From: a virus
DNA length: 39,409 nt
Virus record (IMG/VR): IMGVR_UViG_3300027800_000011
Location: 1-39,409 of that record
Strand: one strand, 5' to 3'
Part shown: one piece after another, positions 13,440-22,241 of the stretch
How the letters are laid out: every line of letters begins with the position of its first letter
How positions within the stretch are numbered: position 1 is the first letter of the stretch
Notes under the pieces: generated by a model
The model's input: only the letters and a program-made list of their open reading frames with translations
What the model was told of the DNA's origin: nothing
The model's database searches: none
Program-made: the position numbers and the translations under genes

Positions 13440-14135
13440 ATGAGAACAAGAGGCGAAATCAAAACCAAACTCCAACCGAAGCTAATGGCGGTGTCAACAA
13501 GTACCTACTTCACACCAACAAGAATAGAAAGTTCGATTGACGACAGTTATCTCCTGGTTGCTGCTTCAAAGCCCTGGAGTGAGGTTAAAAAGGGTTTTGT
13601 GACAGCTACAGTAGCCAATCAAGAATATTATGATTATCCAGACAATTGTGAGTCAGAATCGGTATTTAAGATTTCTGTTGATGGAGATTCAAAATATAAA
13701 GAATGGATTTTTGAAGACTATTTGAAAAAGGTTGAGGAAGAACCAACTTGTGAAGATAAAATATTTGCTGAGTTTGGTCGTCAAATCTTTATTCACCCTA
13801 CACCAACAACTTCTGGTTCGGCAAATCTTATTTTCTGGGGAATTATGCAATCTGCTGCACTTACCAGTGATGGAGACGTTACTATTTTTACCGACTGGGC
13901 TGATGTAGTGAACGAAGCCATTATGCTATATGCTTACGCTGACCTTGTTCAAAACATTGATGACGCAAAAGCAAAATCAGCAATTGATAAAGCCGATAAA
14001 ATTATTAACCAAACTTTCAAGAAGGTTTCTGACCGTCTGCAAAGAAAACACAAAGACGAACCTCAATTTGAAGTCCCAGACTTCTTTGGTACATCAGGAG
14101 CTTCTGGAATTGGTAGTTTTAGTAGAAATAATTAA
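13440..14135 (+). CDS. head-tail adaptor-like protein, 231 residues
   Basis: The N-terminus (MRTRGEIKTKLQPKLM) is basic. The middle has VTATVANQEYYDYPDNCES and FGRQIFIHPTPTTSGSANLIFWG, and the C-terminal half is helical (EAIMLYAYADLVQNIDDAKAKSAIDKADKIINQTF). This order is typical of podovirus adaptor proteins that sit under the portal (P22 gp4-like and related families). The assignment is by pattern and by its position ahead of the ejection-type proteins. Confidence 0.6.
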   Translation: MRTRGEIKTKLQPKLMAVSTSTYFTPTRIESSIDDSYLLVAASKPWSEVKKGFVTATVANQEYYDYPDNCESESVFKISVDGDSKYKEWIFEDYLKKVEEEPTCEDKIFAEFGRQIFIHPTPTTSGSANLIFWGIMQSAALTSDGDVTIFTDWADVVNEAIMLYAYADLVQNIDDAKAKSAIDKADKIINQTFKKVSDRLQRKHKDEPQFEVPDFFGTSGASGIGSFSRNN

Positions 14136-14140
14136 AAAAT

Positions 14141-15106
14141 ATGGCAATAGTAATAGCAGGAAATAAAATTAAGAAAAACGACGGGACTATTGTTGCAGCC
14201 CAAACTGGTGGTTGGTATGACGGACAACAATTTTGGAATGGAACTCTTCAAGCTAAGGCTGGAGTAATTCACTCAGAAAGTAATCAACCTGGTGCGGGAC
14301 AGGCGGTTAGTAAAGAAGTAAACAGAGCCACTTCCGTTGCTGCGGGTCTTGCTCCAGACGCAAATCAAACCTTCATAAACAAGGTAAACTCTCAACCAGC
14401 TCCAATTTCAGCCCCAGGAGCAAATGGAACTCAACCAGGAACAATTGCGACACCAACAACCGCAACAACTACAGTTTCTCCAGATTTAAGCCCTATTCAA
14501 AAGTCTATTTCAGATGTTCAAGCAGCAATAGACAAAAAGAAAGCTGAGGCAGACAAACGTAGGTCAGAAGTCAACGAAAATCCATTTCTTTCAGAGTCTT
14601 CTCGTGTAGGTCGTATCGCAAAAATTGATTCAATGCTCAATGACACTCTCTTGACAGACCAAGCTAATCTGACCAATTTGAACAAGCAACTTACTGACAA
14701 ACAAGCTGAAATTGCTGCCCAAGAAAAGAAAAATGCTCCAGACTACGAGATAAAAACAGAAACAGATGACAATGGAAATATTACCGTCCTCACTATCGAT
14801 AAAAAAACTGGAAACATCGTCAATACTCAAAAAGCGACTGGTGGTAAAGTCACCAAAGCGTCTGGAAGTGGTGGAAGCTCTGGATTAACAGCCACCCAGC
14901 AAAAAGCAGTTACCGTTTCAGCAAGAACAGCCATCGTAGAGGCCGACAAAAATGTAGAAGGAAAGGTTGATAAGTTTTTATCTGCTCAAGAGGTTCAGTC
15001 AGCAATTGATTCCGTTATGTTAAAGAGTGGGGTTGATGAGCAAACCGCTTTTGATTACGTCGTACAAGCGATGACAGATTTAGGTTATCAAAAATGGAAC
15101 TTCTAA
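14141..15106 (+). CDS. hypothetical virion protein, 321 residues
   Basis: Residues 1-70 contain GGWYDGQQFWNGT; a Pro/Thr-rich linker follows (about 80-115). Residues about 120-200 form a coiled coil (SISDVQAAIDKKKAEADKRRSEV and DQANLTNLNKQLTDKQAEIAAQEKK), then come a small beta unit and a helical C-terminus. The protein lacks membrane segments. The next start follows its stop directly, so they form one translational unit. It could be an ejected or needle-type virion protein. Confidence 0.6.
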   Translation: MAIVIAGNKIKKNDGTIVAAQTGGWYDGQQFWNGTLQAKAGVIHSESNQPGAGQAVSKEVNRATSVAAGLAPDANQTFINKVNSQPAPISAPGANGTQPGTIATPTTATTTVSPDLSPIQKSISDVQAAIDKKKAEADKRRSEVNENPFLSESSRVGRIAKIDSMLNDTLLTDQANLTNLNKQLTDKQAEIAAQEKKNAPDYEIKTETDDNGNITVLTIDKKTGNIVNTQKATGGKVTKASGSGGSSGLTATQQKAVTVSARTAIVEADKNVEGKVDKFLSAQEVQSAIDSVMLKSGVDEQTAFDYVVQAMTDLGYQKWNF

Positions 15107-17497
15107 ATGGCATTTACACTGGCAGACCTAAAAAAGGCTCAGGGAATAACTGTTACGCCAAAATCATCGGGAAGTAATTTCAAGCTCTCTGATGTAAAAG
15201 CTGCTATTGCTAAACCAGCACAAACTACATCACAACCAGTCACAACAGCTACGTTCCCCAAAACAACGGTGAAGCCAAGTGCTTTGTTTAATCCTGTAAC
15301 TAACCCCATTCCAGCAAGTCAACAACCATTAAAAAAACAAGAGTTCTTTCAACCTCTCCAAAAGACTCTTGCACAAACTCCACCAACTCCTTCTCCTTAT
15401 ACTACCGAACACCCAGAAACAATTAGTAAGACTGGTGATGAAATATTGAAGTTTGCAGCCAAAACAGGAGTTGCCACTCTAAACATTCTCGCTAGTGGCT
15501 TAGACTTCACCACAGATTTAGTTGCTAAAAATCTTGTCACCAAAAAGGAAGACCCCCAATCAATTCTTCAACCAAAGTTCATTACCAACTTAAACGACAA
15601 GTGGCTCAAGTGGTATAACGAGAAAGAAGCAAAGGGGGAGATTTATTCTCAGAAGATTCAAAAGTTTGTCGATACTCTATCACAGTCCGATTATGTTCAA
15701 AATAGACCCGAATGGGAAGCCCTAGACATCAAACAAAAACTATCAAAAGAAAACATTGGAGAAACAATCCTCAACCTTGCCCCAAGCGTCATTGCTTCAG
15801 TTGCTACTTTTGCGGTTAATCCGACGTTCGGATTTGTAGTTTCAGCAACCTCAACCGCCCAAGATGTTAAAGAGGGGGCTGTGAAGGAAGGTGTTGACCC
15901 TCAAAAGGCTGAGAAACTAGGTCTTGCTACAGGATTGATTGTTGGATTCTTAGATAAAATCGTCCCTGATGAAGTGTTCAATAATAAAGAGACAAAGAAG
16001 TTCTTTATTAAAGAGTTCCTAAAAAACCTTGTCCGTAGAACAGTCACAGAGGCGGGAACTGAAATAGCCCAGGAAGATATCCAAATGATTGCTGAAGAGA
16101 CATTTAGAGACATCAGCAAGGACGAGAAGGAGCAACGCAGAGTTATGTCTGGACTTGGTGGTGCATTGGGAGGAACTGGTTTTAGTGTTTTAGGAGATTT
16201 CTCCAACATTACGATAAATGAAGACATTTTGGAAAAAAATCCATCGGGAACTACACCTTCGACAATCAATCCACTAACAGAAGAAAATGTGTCCGTAAAA
16301 ACGGAAGAAGCTGCACAAGAAGAGACACCACCAAAAGCAGAAGAAGTTAAGCCAAAAGAAACTCCAGTAAAAGAAGAGATTGCCCCCACAAACTATAAAG
16401 ATGAGGCTAATCATCTTTTGGAGAAACAAGAAATGACTCCAGCAGAAATGAGTAGATATTCTGATTTGGGAGACGCAATAAAACTAAAAGATGATGTTGA
16501 GTTTTTTACGAAACAAATTGCCAGAGCAAAAGAAATCAATAACGAATCATATATTGACGAAACCCAACCAATATTGGACAGGAAAATAAAACAATTGGAA
16601 GAGTTAGATAAAAAATTATCTCAAACTCCAGTTTCTACAAAAGAAACAAATGAACCCAAAACCTATAGGATTATTAAGGAAGAAGGAATTGTCGAGGTAA
16701 AAGGAACTCCAGTAAAAATCATTGATGGTATTGATACTTTTATACACGAAGGAACTGGTGGTTGGGTTGTCAGTGAATCTTCCACTGGGAGATATATTGC
16801 AGACAGTAGAACACAAGAGGGTGCGATTGCAAAAGCAAACTTTGTAATTTCTGGTAATGAAGAGGAGTTTAGACAGCTCATTTCAAAACATAAACTTCCA
16901 AATCCAAAACCAACCCCAGAAGTAAAAGTAACCAAAAACAAGAAAACAGTCAAAAAACCTTCTAAACCAGTTGCCACTCGTGGAGAAAAACAAAAAGTTA
17001 GTCCTGCTGTCAAAAAGTTGGCAAAAAAACTCGGAGTATCTCTGGATAATAAATATTCCCCATCTAAAAATCGCTCACAAATAATCAGAGCAAATAAGTT
17101 TTACGATAGTAAACCAAAACAAGCCCTTGAAGTCGCTTTGGGTCTTCGTACACCTCCCAAGGGGATTTTGGAAGAAGCTATCCGTATTGTTGCTGAGGAA
17201 AGAGCCATAAAATCAAAAAATACACAACAATTGATTGATATTGCCAGAGCAGACGTGTTGAGTGGTCGTAGAACGGCTCAGGAACTCCAAATCAGAGCTG
17301 CAAGAGACCCACTTTCTCCAATCAACCTTCTCGGAAGCGTTCTTGCTGAAAAACAAAAGAGAATTGAAAAGAAGACTGGAAAAACAACAAAAACTCTCGT
17401 TAAAGAAGAAACTGCTAAATTGAAGGATAGTATTACTAAGACTCAACCAAAAGTTCGAGATTGGACATCGTTCTTGGAAGAGATAAAATGTAAATAA
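15107..17497 (+). CDS. large virion/ejection-type protein, 796 residues
   Basis: The N-terminal 140 residues are Pro/Thr/Gln-rich and probably disordered. Residues about 215-290 contain a hydrophobic, Ala/Gly-rich region (ILNLAPSVIASVATFAVNPT and AEKLGLATGLIVGFLDKIVP) that could cross or insert into a membrane. A Glu/Lys/Pro-rich linker (about 385-440) precedes a small beta domain (YRIIKEEGIVEVKGTPVKII, then HEGTGGWVVSESSTGRYIA). The last 190 residues are basic and helical. Such layouts fit proteins injected with the DNA. The gene stops two bases before the next start. Confidence 0.6.
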   Translation: MAFTLADLKKAQGITVTPKSSGSNFKLSDVKAAIAKPAQTTSQPVTTATFPKTTVKPSALFNPVTNPIPASQQPLKKQEFFQPLQKTLAQTPPTPSPYTTEHPETISKTGDEILKFAAKTGVATLNILASGLDFTTDLVAKNLVTKKEDPQSILQPKFITNLNDKWLKWYNEKEAKGEIYSQKIQKFVDTLSQSDYVQNRPEWEALDIKQKLSKENIGETILNLAPSVIASVATFAVNPTFGFVVSATSTAQDVKEGAVKEGVDPQKAEKLGLATGLIVGFLDKIVPDEVFNNKETKKFFIKEFLKNLVRRTVTEAGTEIAQEDIQMIAEETFRDISKDEKEQRRVMSGLGGALGGTGFSVLGDFSNITINEDILEKNPSGTTPSTINPLTEENVSVKTEEAAQEETPPKAEEVKPKETPVKEEIAPTNYKDEANHLLEKQEMTPAEMSRYSDLGDAIKLKDDVEFFTKQIARAKEINNESYIDETQPILDRKIKQLEELDKKLSQTPVSTKETNEPKTYRIIKEEGIVEVKGTPVKIIDGIDTFIHEGTGGWVVSESSTGRYIADSRTQEGAIAKANFVISGNEEEFRQLISKHKLPNPKPTPEVKVTKNKKTVKKPSKPVATRGEKQKVSPAVKKLAKKLGVSLDNKYSPSKNRSQIIRANKFYDSKPKQALEVALGLRTPPKGILEEAIRIVAEERAIKSKNTQQLIDIARADVLSGRRTAQELQIRAARDPLSPINLLGSVLAEKQKRIEKKTGKTTKTLVKEETAKLKDSITKTQPKVRDWTSFLEEIKCK

Positions 17498-17498
17498 T

Positions 17499-20480
17499 AT
17501 GGCTTGGTGCTTGATACCTAAATATGTTGACAATTTTAAGAGGAAACTTCTTGATGGCACAATCACCCCTGAAAAATTAAATAGTATGTCTTCAGAAGAC
17601 AGACATAAGCTATTTACCGATATGTTTGGCGAGGAAAATGCCACCAAGGTCAACGCACAGCTTGAAAGCAAACTTCTTCTTAAAAATTGGAAACTCGGAA
17701 CAATAAGATGGGCTGAAAACCTAGCTGGTTTGAAACCAGCAGTAAAAAGAGGAATGGTTGACAAAATTAGGTCTCTTGAAACTGTGTTATCTCCCTCAGA
17801 AGAGAAGGCGTTTCTTAAAGACCTCGTCTCAAGCAGACTAGGAATAAATCTTGATGTCGAACAAGCTAACCAATTGGCAGAACTATCTAAAAATGTCACC
17901 GAACTACAGGCAAAAGCAAATAAAGATGGCACTTTTAAAAATCCACAGGACGCAAAATCACTTGGAATAAACAAAGTGTCTCTTGAAAATTACTACAACG
18001 AGATGAAACTTCAGGCAAGAGAGGGAACTTTCAAGCGTAGTATCCTTGAAAAGATTTTTAGAGGGATAAAGGGTTTCCCAGGATTTATGAAATCTTCAAT
18101 AGCTGCTTTTGATAACTCTTTGTGGGGAAGACAGGGAATTAAAGTTCTCGCTGACCCAAAAACATCTAAGATTTGGGCTAAACATTTCTTAAAGTCGTGG
18201 AGCGACACTGGTAAACAAACTTTTGCCAAGGGAAAGTGGTGGACTTCTGGAGACCAAGCCGTTATGGACTCAATTAAAGCCGATATTTATTCAAGACCAA
18301 ACTCGGTAAATGGAAAATACGACGCTGGTGGTTATGGACTTGGTGTGTTGTCTGAAGAGGCGTATCCAACATCAGTACCAGAGAAAATACCTATATTAGG
18401 AAGAATATTCAAAGCCTCAGAAGTAGCCTATATGGGTGGAGCGTTGCGTTTGAGAGCAGACTTGGCGGATAGAATAATTGTTCAAGCCGAGCAAAATGGT
18501 GTAAATACTCTCAACAAGGAAGAAGCAAGACCTCTTGGTAATATGATTGGTTCTCTTACGGGAAGAGGAAATCTTGGAAGCCTCGAGCCAGTTGCCAACA
18601 ATCTGAACGTCCTTTTATTCTCTGCAAGATTCTTAAAGTCAAACATTGACACTCTTCTAGCCCCAGCAAAACTGGTGACGGAGGTTGCTAGTGAGAAACT
18701 TGGAATAAGTGAGCCAAAAAACTCAGGAGAACGCTTTGCTCGTAGAAAAGCTGCCGAATCTACACTAAGAATTATTGGCACAATGGCTGCTTTATTGACT
18801 CTTGCTAAACTTATTGACCCAGAAGCCGTTGAAGAGGATTCAAGAAGCACAAACTTTGGAAAAATTAAGGTATTTGGTCATTGGGTAGATATTTCAGGTG
18901 GTATGGCTGGTTTAATTACTCTTGCCTCAAAACTCGTTCCAACCTACCACGATGGCGTATTGGGATTTTGGAAGATAGATTCAAAGGGTGAGTATGTAAA
19001 TATGGATTTAACGGAATATGGTATGCAAACTCCATTAGACGCTCTTGAGAGCTTCTTTGAGGGAAAACTTGCACCTATGGCTGGATTACTGAGAGATATT
19101 TGGAATCGTTATGACTACAACGGTAACTATATGAACCTTGAGAATGTTGCTAGAGGCTTAATTCCAGTTCCTCTTCCTTTTGAAAACTTCTCAGACCTAG
19201 CAAAAGACCCAGCCTCATCTTTCCCCCTTGGCTCAATGATTCTTGATGGTCTCGGATTCTCAACTTCAATCAAAATTGAGGCGAACAGCAAGACAAAAAT
19301 TGTTCCATTAAACAAAAAGATAAGTCAAAAAGACCTGTTTAGTACAATATCCCTTTATTCCCAGGCTTTTGGAGTTGACCCTGAAACAACGGTCTCAAGA
19401 ATCTTTGCAGGACAAAAGATTATCCAAGTGAGCGATGGAGGCATTGTGGTTGTTGCCAGACAATCAGTTGAAGACTCTGAGGCATACAAGAAGGCTCACT
19501 ATGGCGGAGATACTAAAGAAGTCAAACTCGACCACACCATTCCAAACAAACTTGGTGGAGCTGAAGACCAGAGTAATTGGAAGGTTGTCTCTACTTCTGT
19601 GTGGAGCAGTTACACAAAAACAGAAAACGCCCTAATTCAAGCCGTAAAGGATAAAAAAATAAGTTTGAAAGACGCTCAGGCAGAAATAGTCAAGTTCAAA
19701 TCGATTGATGATACTGCCAAAAGAAAAGAATATGGAGAAAAACTCCAACTAAAATATAAAAACGAACAATCTTTCAACCTGGTAAGACAAGCAATGGCTG
19801 CCGAAACCGATGTCAAACTAACTCAAGCACAACGCAAAAGATTGGACGAAATAAATAAAGAAATTGATGACCTATCTAAATTGGTAACAAAAAAAGAAAA
19901 GTCAAAACTTATATCTCCCGACGGAACTGACTCTTTCAGGGCTAAAATAGACAAACTAAATGAGGAAGGTAAAGACTTGCTCGGTTGGAATAAAAAGCCA
20001 ACAGAGGCTAAAAAAGTAGAACCAACTCCAACAATCGAACCAAGAAATCCTCACGCTGTAAAACTTTCTGGAAAGAAACAAGATGTTGTTAATATCATCA
20101 CCAAATATGCCGATACCTACGGAGTTCCCAAAGGACTGGCAATCGATATTGCCTACGCTGAAAGTAAACTTAATCCTACTAACTCTGCTTTCAAAGGAGG
20201 ATTCGACAACAAAACAATTCAGAAAAATGGCAAGAAACTTCCTTATTCTTCGGCAGCTGGACTGTTTATGATTAACGACGCTACTTGGAAAGACCTTCAA
20301 AGATGGAAAGTTGTCCCAGTTAATTCTTCAAAAGAAGACCCAGAACTAAATGCTAAAGCAGCTATGTATATGATTTCCAAAGGTTATCTAAACAAATGGA
20401 ACGCCTCGAGAGATGAGGGTGACGCTTGGGGAAAATATTATCCTAGAGAAGAAATCTCGAAATACTATGGAGGAAAATAA
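17499..20480 (+). CDS. polyvalent virion protein with HNH-like motif and lytic transglycosylase domain
   Basis: At 993 residues this is the largest protein. A helical first half (residues 1-200) is followed by a region resembling the LPD38-type domain of large polyvalent phage proteins (about 290-480, including FARRKAAESTLRIIGTMAAL). Around residues 660-700 is an HNH-like signature: KLDHTIPNKLGGAEDQSNWK, with D678-H679, the GG and the later N. The C-terminus (about 865-993) is an SLT-type lytic transglycosylase: Glu888 in AYAESKLNP, then SSAAGLFMINDATW and KAAMYMISKGY. It is probably packaged and ejected, cutting peptidoglycan during entry. The HNH function is inferred only. Confidence 0.8.
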   Translation: MAWCLIPKYVDNFKRKLLDGTITPEKLNSMSSEDRHKLFTDMFGEENATKVNAQLESKLLLKNWKLGTIRWAENLAGLKPAVKRGMVDKIRSLETVLSPSEEKAFLKDLVSSRLGINLDVEQANQLAELSKNVTELQAKANKDGTFKNPQDAKSLGINKVSLENYYNEMKLQAREGTFKRSILEKIFRGIKGFPGFMKSSIAAFDNSLWGRQGIKVLADPKTSKIWAKHFLKSWSDTGKQTFAKGKWWTSGDQAVMDSIKADIYSRPNSVNGKYDAGGYGLGVLSEEAYPTSVPEKIPILGRIFKASEVAYMGGALRLRADLADRIIVQAEQNGVNTLNKEEARPLGNMIGSLTGRGNLGSLEPVANNLNVLLFSARFLKSNIDTLLAPAKLVTEVASEKLGISEPKNSGERFARRKAAESTLRIIGTMAALLTLAKLIDPEAVEEDSRSTNFGKIKVFGHWVDISGGMAGLITLASKLVPTYHDGVLGFWKIDSKGEYVNMDLTEYGMQTPLDALESFFEGKLAPMAGLLRDIWNRYDYNGNYMNLENVARGLIPVPLPFENFSDLAKDPASSFPLGSMILDGLGFSTSIKIEANSKTKIVPLNKKISQKDLFSTISLYSQAFGVDPETTVSRIFAGQKIIQVSDGGIVVVARQSVEDSEAYKKAHYGGDTKEVKLDHTIPNKLGGAEDQSNWKVVSTSVWSSYTKTENALIQAVKDKKISLKDAQAEIVKFKSIDDTAKRKEYGEKLQLKYKNEQSFNLVRQAMAAETDVKLTQAQRKRLDEINKEIDDLSKLVTKKEKSKLISPDGTDSFRAKIDKLNEEGKDLLGWNKKPTEAKKVEPTPTIEPRNPHAVKLSGKKQDVVNIITKYADTYGVPKGLAIDIAYAESKLNPTNSAFKGGFDNKTIQKNGKKLPYSSAAGLFMINDATWKDLQRWKVVPVNSSKEDPELNAKAAMYMISKGYLNKWNASRDEGDAWGKYYPREEISKYYGGK

Positions 20481-20483
20481 GTC

Positions 20484-20493
20484 TGATATATTC
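20484..20493 (+). promoter_or_regulatory. TGATATATTC element before the lysis genes
   Basis: TGATATATTC lies four bases after the stop of the giant virion gene and 9 bases before the ATG at 20503. It is placed exactly where a separate promoter for the lysis cassette would be useful. No -35 is seen. Confidence 0.55.
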
Positions 20494-20502
20494 AGTTAAT
20501 CA

Positions 20503-20700
20503 ATGGAACAATTTACTACCATACTATCAAACTTCGGATTCCCAGTAGCGGTAGCTTGTTACTTATTGTTTAGGTTTGAGAAAAAACTTGAAAGTCTTGA
20601 GGAAACAAACAGGAAATTAGTAGATAGGGTCACAGCACTAGCCGTCCTTGTTGAAGATATGGACGAGGCAGTTGAGGGTTGTCCCAGAAACAAAAAATGA
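20503..20700 (+). CDS. BhlA/YvrJ-like holin candidate, 65 residues
   Basis: One N-terminal membrane segment (ILSNFGFPVAVACYLLFRF) is followed by a charged coiled-coil tail (EKKLESLEETNRKLVDRVTA). This arrangement, including the FGFPVAVACYLLFRFE pattern, is typical of the YvrJ/BhlA-like holin families. Its stop overlaps the next start (ATGA), and an endolysin follows two genes later, supporting a role in lysis. Confidence 0.7.
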   Translation: MEQFTTILSNFGFPVAVACYLLFRFEKKLESLEETNRKLVDRVTALAVLVEDMDEAVEGCPRNKK

Positions 20701-21041
20701 ATTACTTTATAGCCTCATTGGATTATGTAATTAGCGATAATTTTTTCTGGTTGGCTATGGCGTTTACGACAACAATAGGTATATTTGTCGGAGCAGTTGT
20801 TTATGATGGTATTTTGAGACAGGTTAAAAAAGGTGTTTTGGTTTTATTCTCCTATGCCTTCATTTTGCTTCTAACAAACATATCTCGTATTACCCCAATT
20901 ATTGTCAGTGGAAACGTAAAAACAATGGAACAACCCTTAGCTGGGTCTGCCACCATTTTATTAGTAACGATATTTTATGTACTAGGAATGTGGCTTGGAG
21001 TTCAAATCACTAATTTTGCCCACAAAGGAAAAGAAATATGA
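20697..21041 (+). CDS. membrane protein of the lysis cassette, 114 residues
   Basis: Three hydrophobic segments are visible: FFWLAMAFTTTIGIFVGAVV, VLVLFSYAFILLLTNI and SATILLVTIFYVLGMWLGV. I chose the ATG at 20697, which overlaps the upstream TGA, over the in-frame ATG at 20679 inside the previous gene. It overlaps the endolysin gene by 4 bases. It is a likely holin or antiholin partner, though the family is not recognised. Confidence 0.65.
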   Translation: MNYFIASLDYVISDNFFWLAMAFTTTIGIFVGAVVYDGILRQVKKGVLVLFSYAFILLLTNISRITPIIVSGNVKTMEQPLAGSATILLVTIFYVLGMWLGVQITNFAHKGKEI

Positions 21042-21904
21042 AAATATGTATTCAATCAGGACACTGGAATAAACCAGGCGGAGGAGCACCAAACGAACAA
21101 GCAACAAACAAAAGAATAACCGATAGACTTGCGACAGTTTTAAGAGACAGAGGATTCGAGATTTACCAAACAGATTGGTTCGCAAATAACGACTTAATGG
21201 TAACGAAGGTTGATTATTCTCTATTTATTGCACTCCACTGCGATATGGACTACCCAGCTGACGGTGGTTCAGGCTTTGCTGACTATCCAGACCCATCTCT
21301 CGATGACAACAATTCTGAAAGTAAGAGGATTTGTGATGTCATAAACGCAACTTATTTTCCAGAGGTCGGAATTAAATATGTGAGTCACTCAAATGAAAAC
21401 ACAAAGAAATATTATATGTGGCAATATTTATCTGCCAAAACCCCCTGCGTCCTCGTTGAGATGGGACAGTCTATTGACCCGCACGACTCAGTTCTTCTGG
21501 CAAACACTGACTTAATCGCAAACGGACTAGGAAGGGCAATCTGCAAGGCTTTTAATGTCCCATTTGACCCTCCTGTTATTGACACAACAGCAGAAGACAC
21601 GGCAAAACTTAAAGAAGAAATTACCTCTTTGAAAACCTCCCTAACTAATTTGACCAAAAGGGTGAAGGATTTAGAGGGTGACATCGTGCTTTATAAGGAA
21701 GACATCGCCTCTGGCACTAAAGAGCGTGGTCTGCTAGTAGAAGAGAATCAAAAATTAGTGGTAGATTTGAATTATTACAAACCATACAAGAGTCGTTACG
21801 AAGCAGCACTGACAAACACCATCGACAAGTTTACTTCTTCTCAACTTTTCTCGTATGCTTGGAAAAAGTTTTGGTCGGAACGAAAATTATCAAACAAAAA
21901 ATAA
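21038..21904 (+). CDS. endolysin: N-acetylmuramoyl-L-alanine amidase (Amidase_3)
   Basis: Residues 1-180 match Amidase_3: zinc ligands His9 (IQSGHWN), Glu20 and His67 (FIALHCD), and the catalytic Glu in CVLVEMGQS (about 141). This fold cleaves the bond between muramic acid and L-alanine in peptidoglycan. Residues about 190-245 form a coiled coil (LKEEITSLKTSLTNLTKRVK), and the C-terminus is basic, perhaps for wall or membrane binding. There is no signal peptide, so release depends on the neighbouring holins. It overlaps the upstream membrane protein by 4 bases. Confidence 0.9.
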   Translation: MKICIQSGHWNKPGGGAPNEQATNKRITDRLATVLRDRGFEIYQTDWFANNDLMVTKVDYSLFIALHCDMDYPADGGSGFADYPDPSLDDNNSESKRICDVINATYFPEVGIKYVSHSNENTKKYYMWQYLSAKTPCVLVEMGQSIDPHDSVLLANTDLIANGLGRAICKAFNVPFDPPVIDTTAEDTAKLKEEITSLKTSLTNLTKRVKDLEGDIVLYKEDIASGTKERGLLVEENQKLVVDLNYYKPYKSRYEAALTNTIDKFTSSQLFSYAWKKFWSERKLSNKK

Positions 21905-21905
21905 A

Positions 21906-22088
21906 ATGACGAAAACAAGAAAGATAGCCCTTAACAAGTTCCTGATGAACTTATTGAAGTTCACCGCTCCAGTTTTAGCAATATTTTTCGCCCAACTTGG
22001 TATGGGTGTTGATATAAAAGCAGCTGGTCTCGTTGCCTTGTTTGCATTGTACGGAATCCTTGCTGACTACTTCAAGAAACTTGGGTAA
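21906..22088 (+). CDS. small holin-like membrane protein, 60 residues
   Basis: A basic N-terminus (MTKTRKIALNKFLMN) is followed by two hydrophobic segments: FTAPVLAIFFAQLGMG and AAGLVALFALYGILADYF. The ATG at 21906 lies one base after the endolysin stop. An earlier in-frame ATG at 21855 would run inside the endolysin gene and add a charged stretch, so it is less likely. Size, topology and position suggest a holin. Confidence 0.7.
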   Translation: MTKTRKIALNKFLMNLLKFTAPVLAIFFAQLGMGVDIKAAGLVALFALYGILADYFKKLG

Positions 22089-22096
22089 CTGACGAC

Positions 22097-22125
22097 TTGA
22101 CAAAGAGTTTTTTAGGGTCTAAAGT
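22097..22125 (+). promoter_or_regulatory. sigma-70 promoter of the replication leader
   Basis: TTGACA (22097-22102), a 17-base spacer, and TAAAGT (22120-22125). The expected start is near 22132, at the base of the hairpin that follows. It separates the lysis block from the replication block. Confidence 0.7.
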
Positions 22126-22130
22126 GAAGT

Positions 22131-22203
22131 AATGCTACTCTATAAAAACTTCCAATTAGTAAACAGTAAAGCCATTCTTCCCCACAGGGGAGTAGCATTT
22201 TTT
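22131..22203 (+). terminator. leader hairpin with T6 (attenuator or small RNA) before the initiator gene
   Basis: AATGCTACTC (22131-22140) pairs perfectly with GAGTAGCATT (22190-22199), whose end runs into six T (22198-22203). A smaller hairpin (TTCCCC-ACA-GGGGAG) lies just inside. Bases 22166-22175 in the loop can also pair with 22216-22225 (8 Watson-Crick and 2 G-T), giving a pseudoknot or competing structure. It would be either a ~72-base RNA or an attenuator controlling the gene at 22242. Confidence 0.6.
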
Positions 22204-22241
22204 GTGGTAAGAGGAGTGGCTTTATTGCGTATTAAAGGAAA

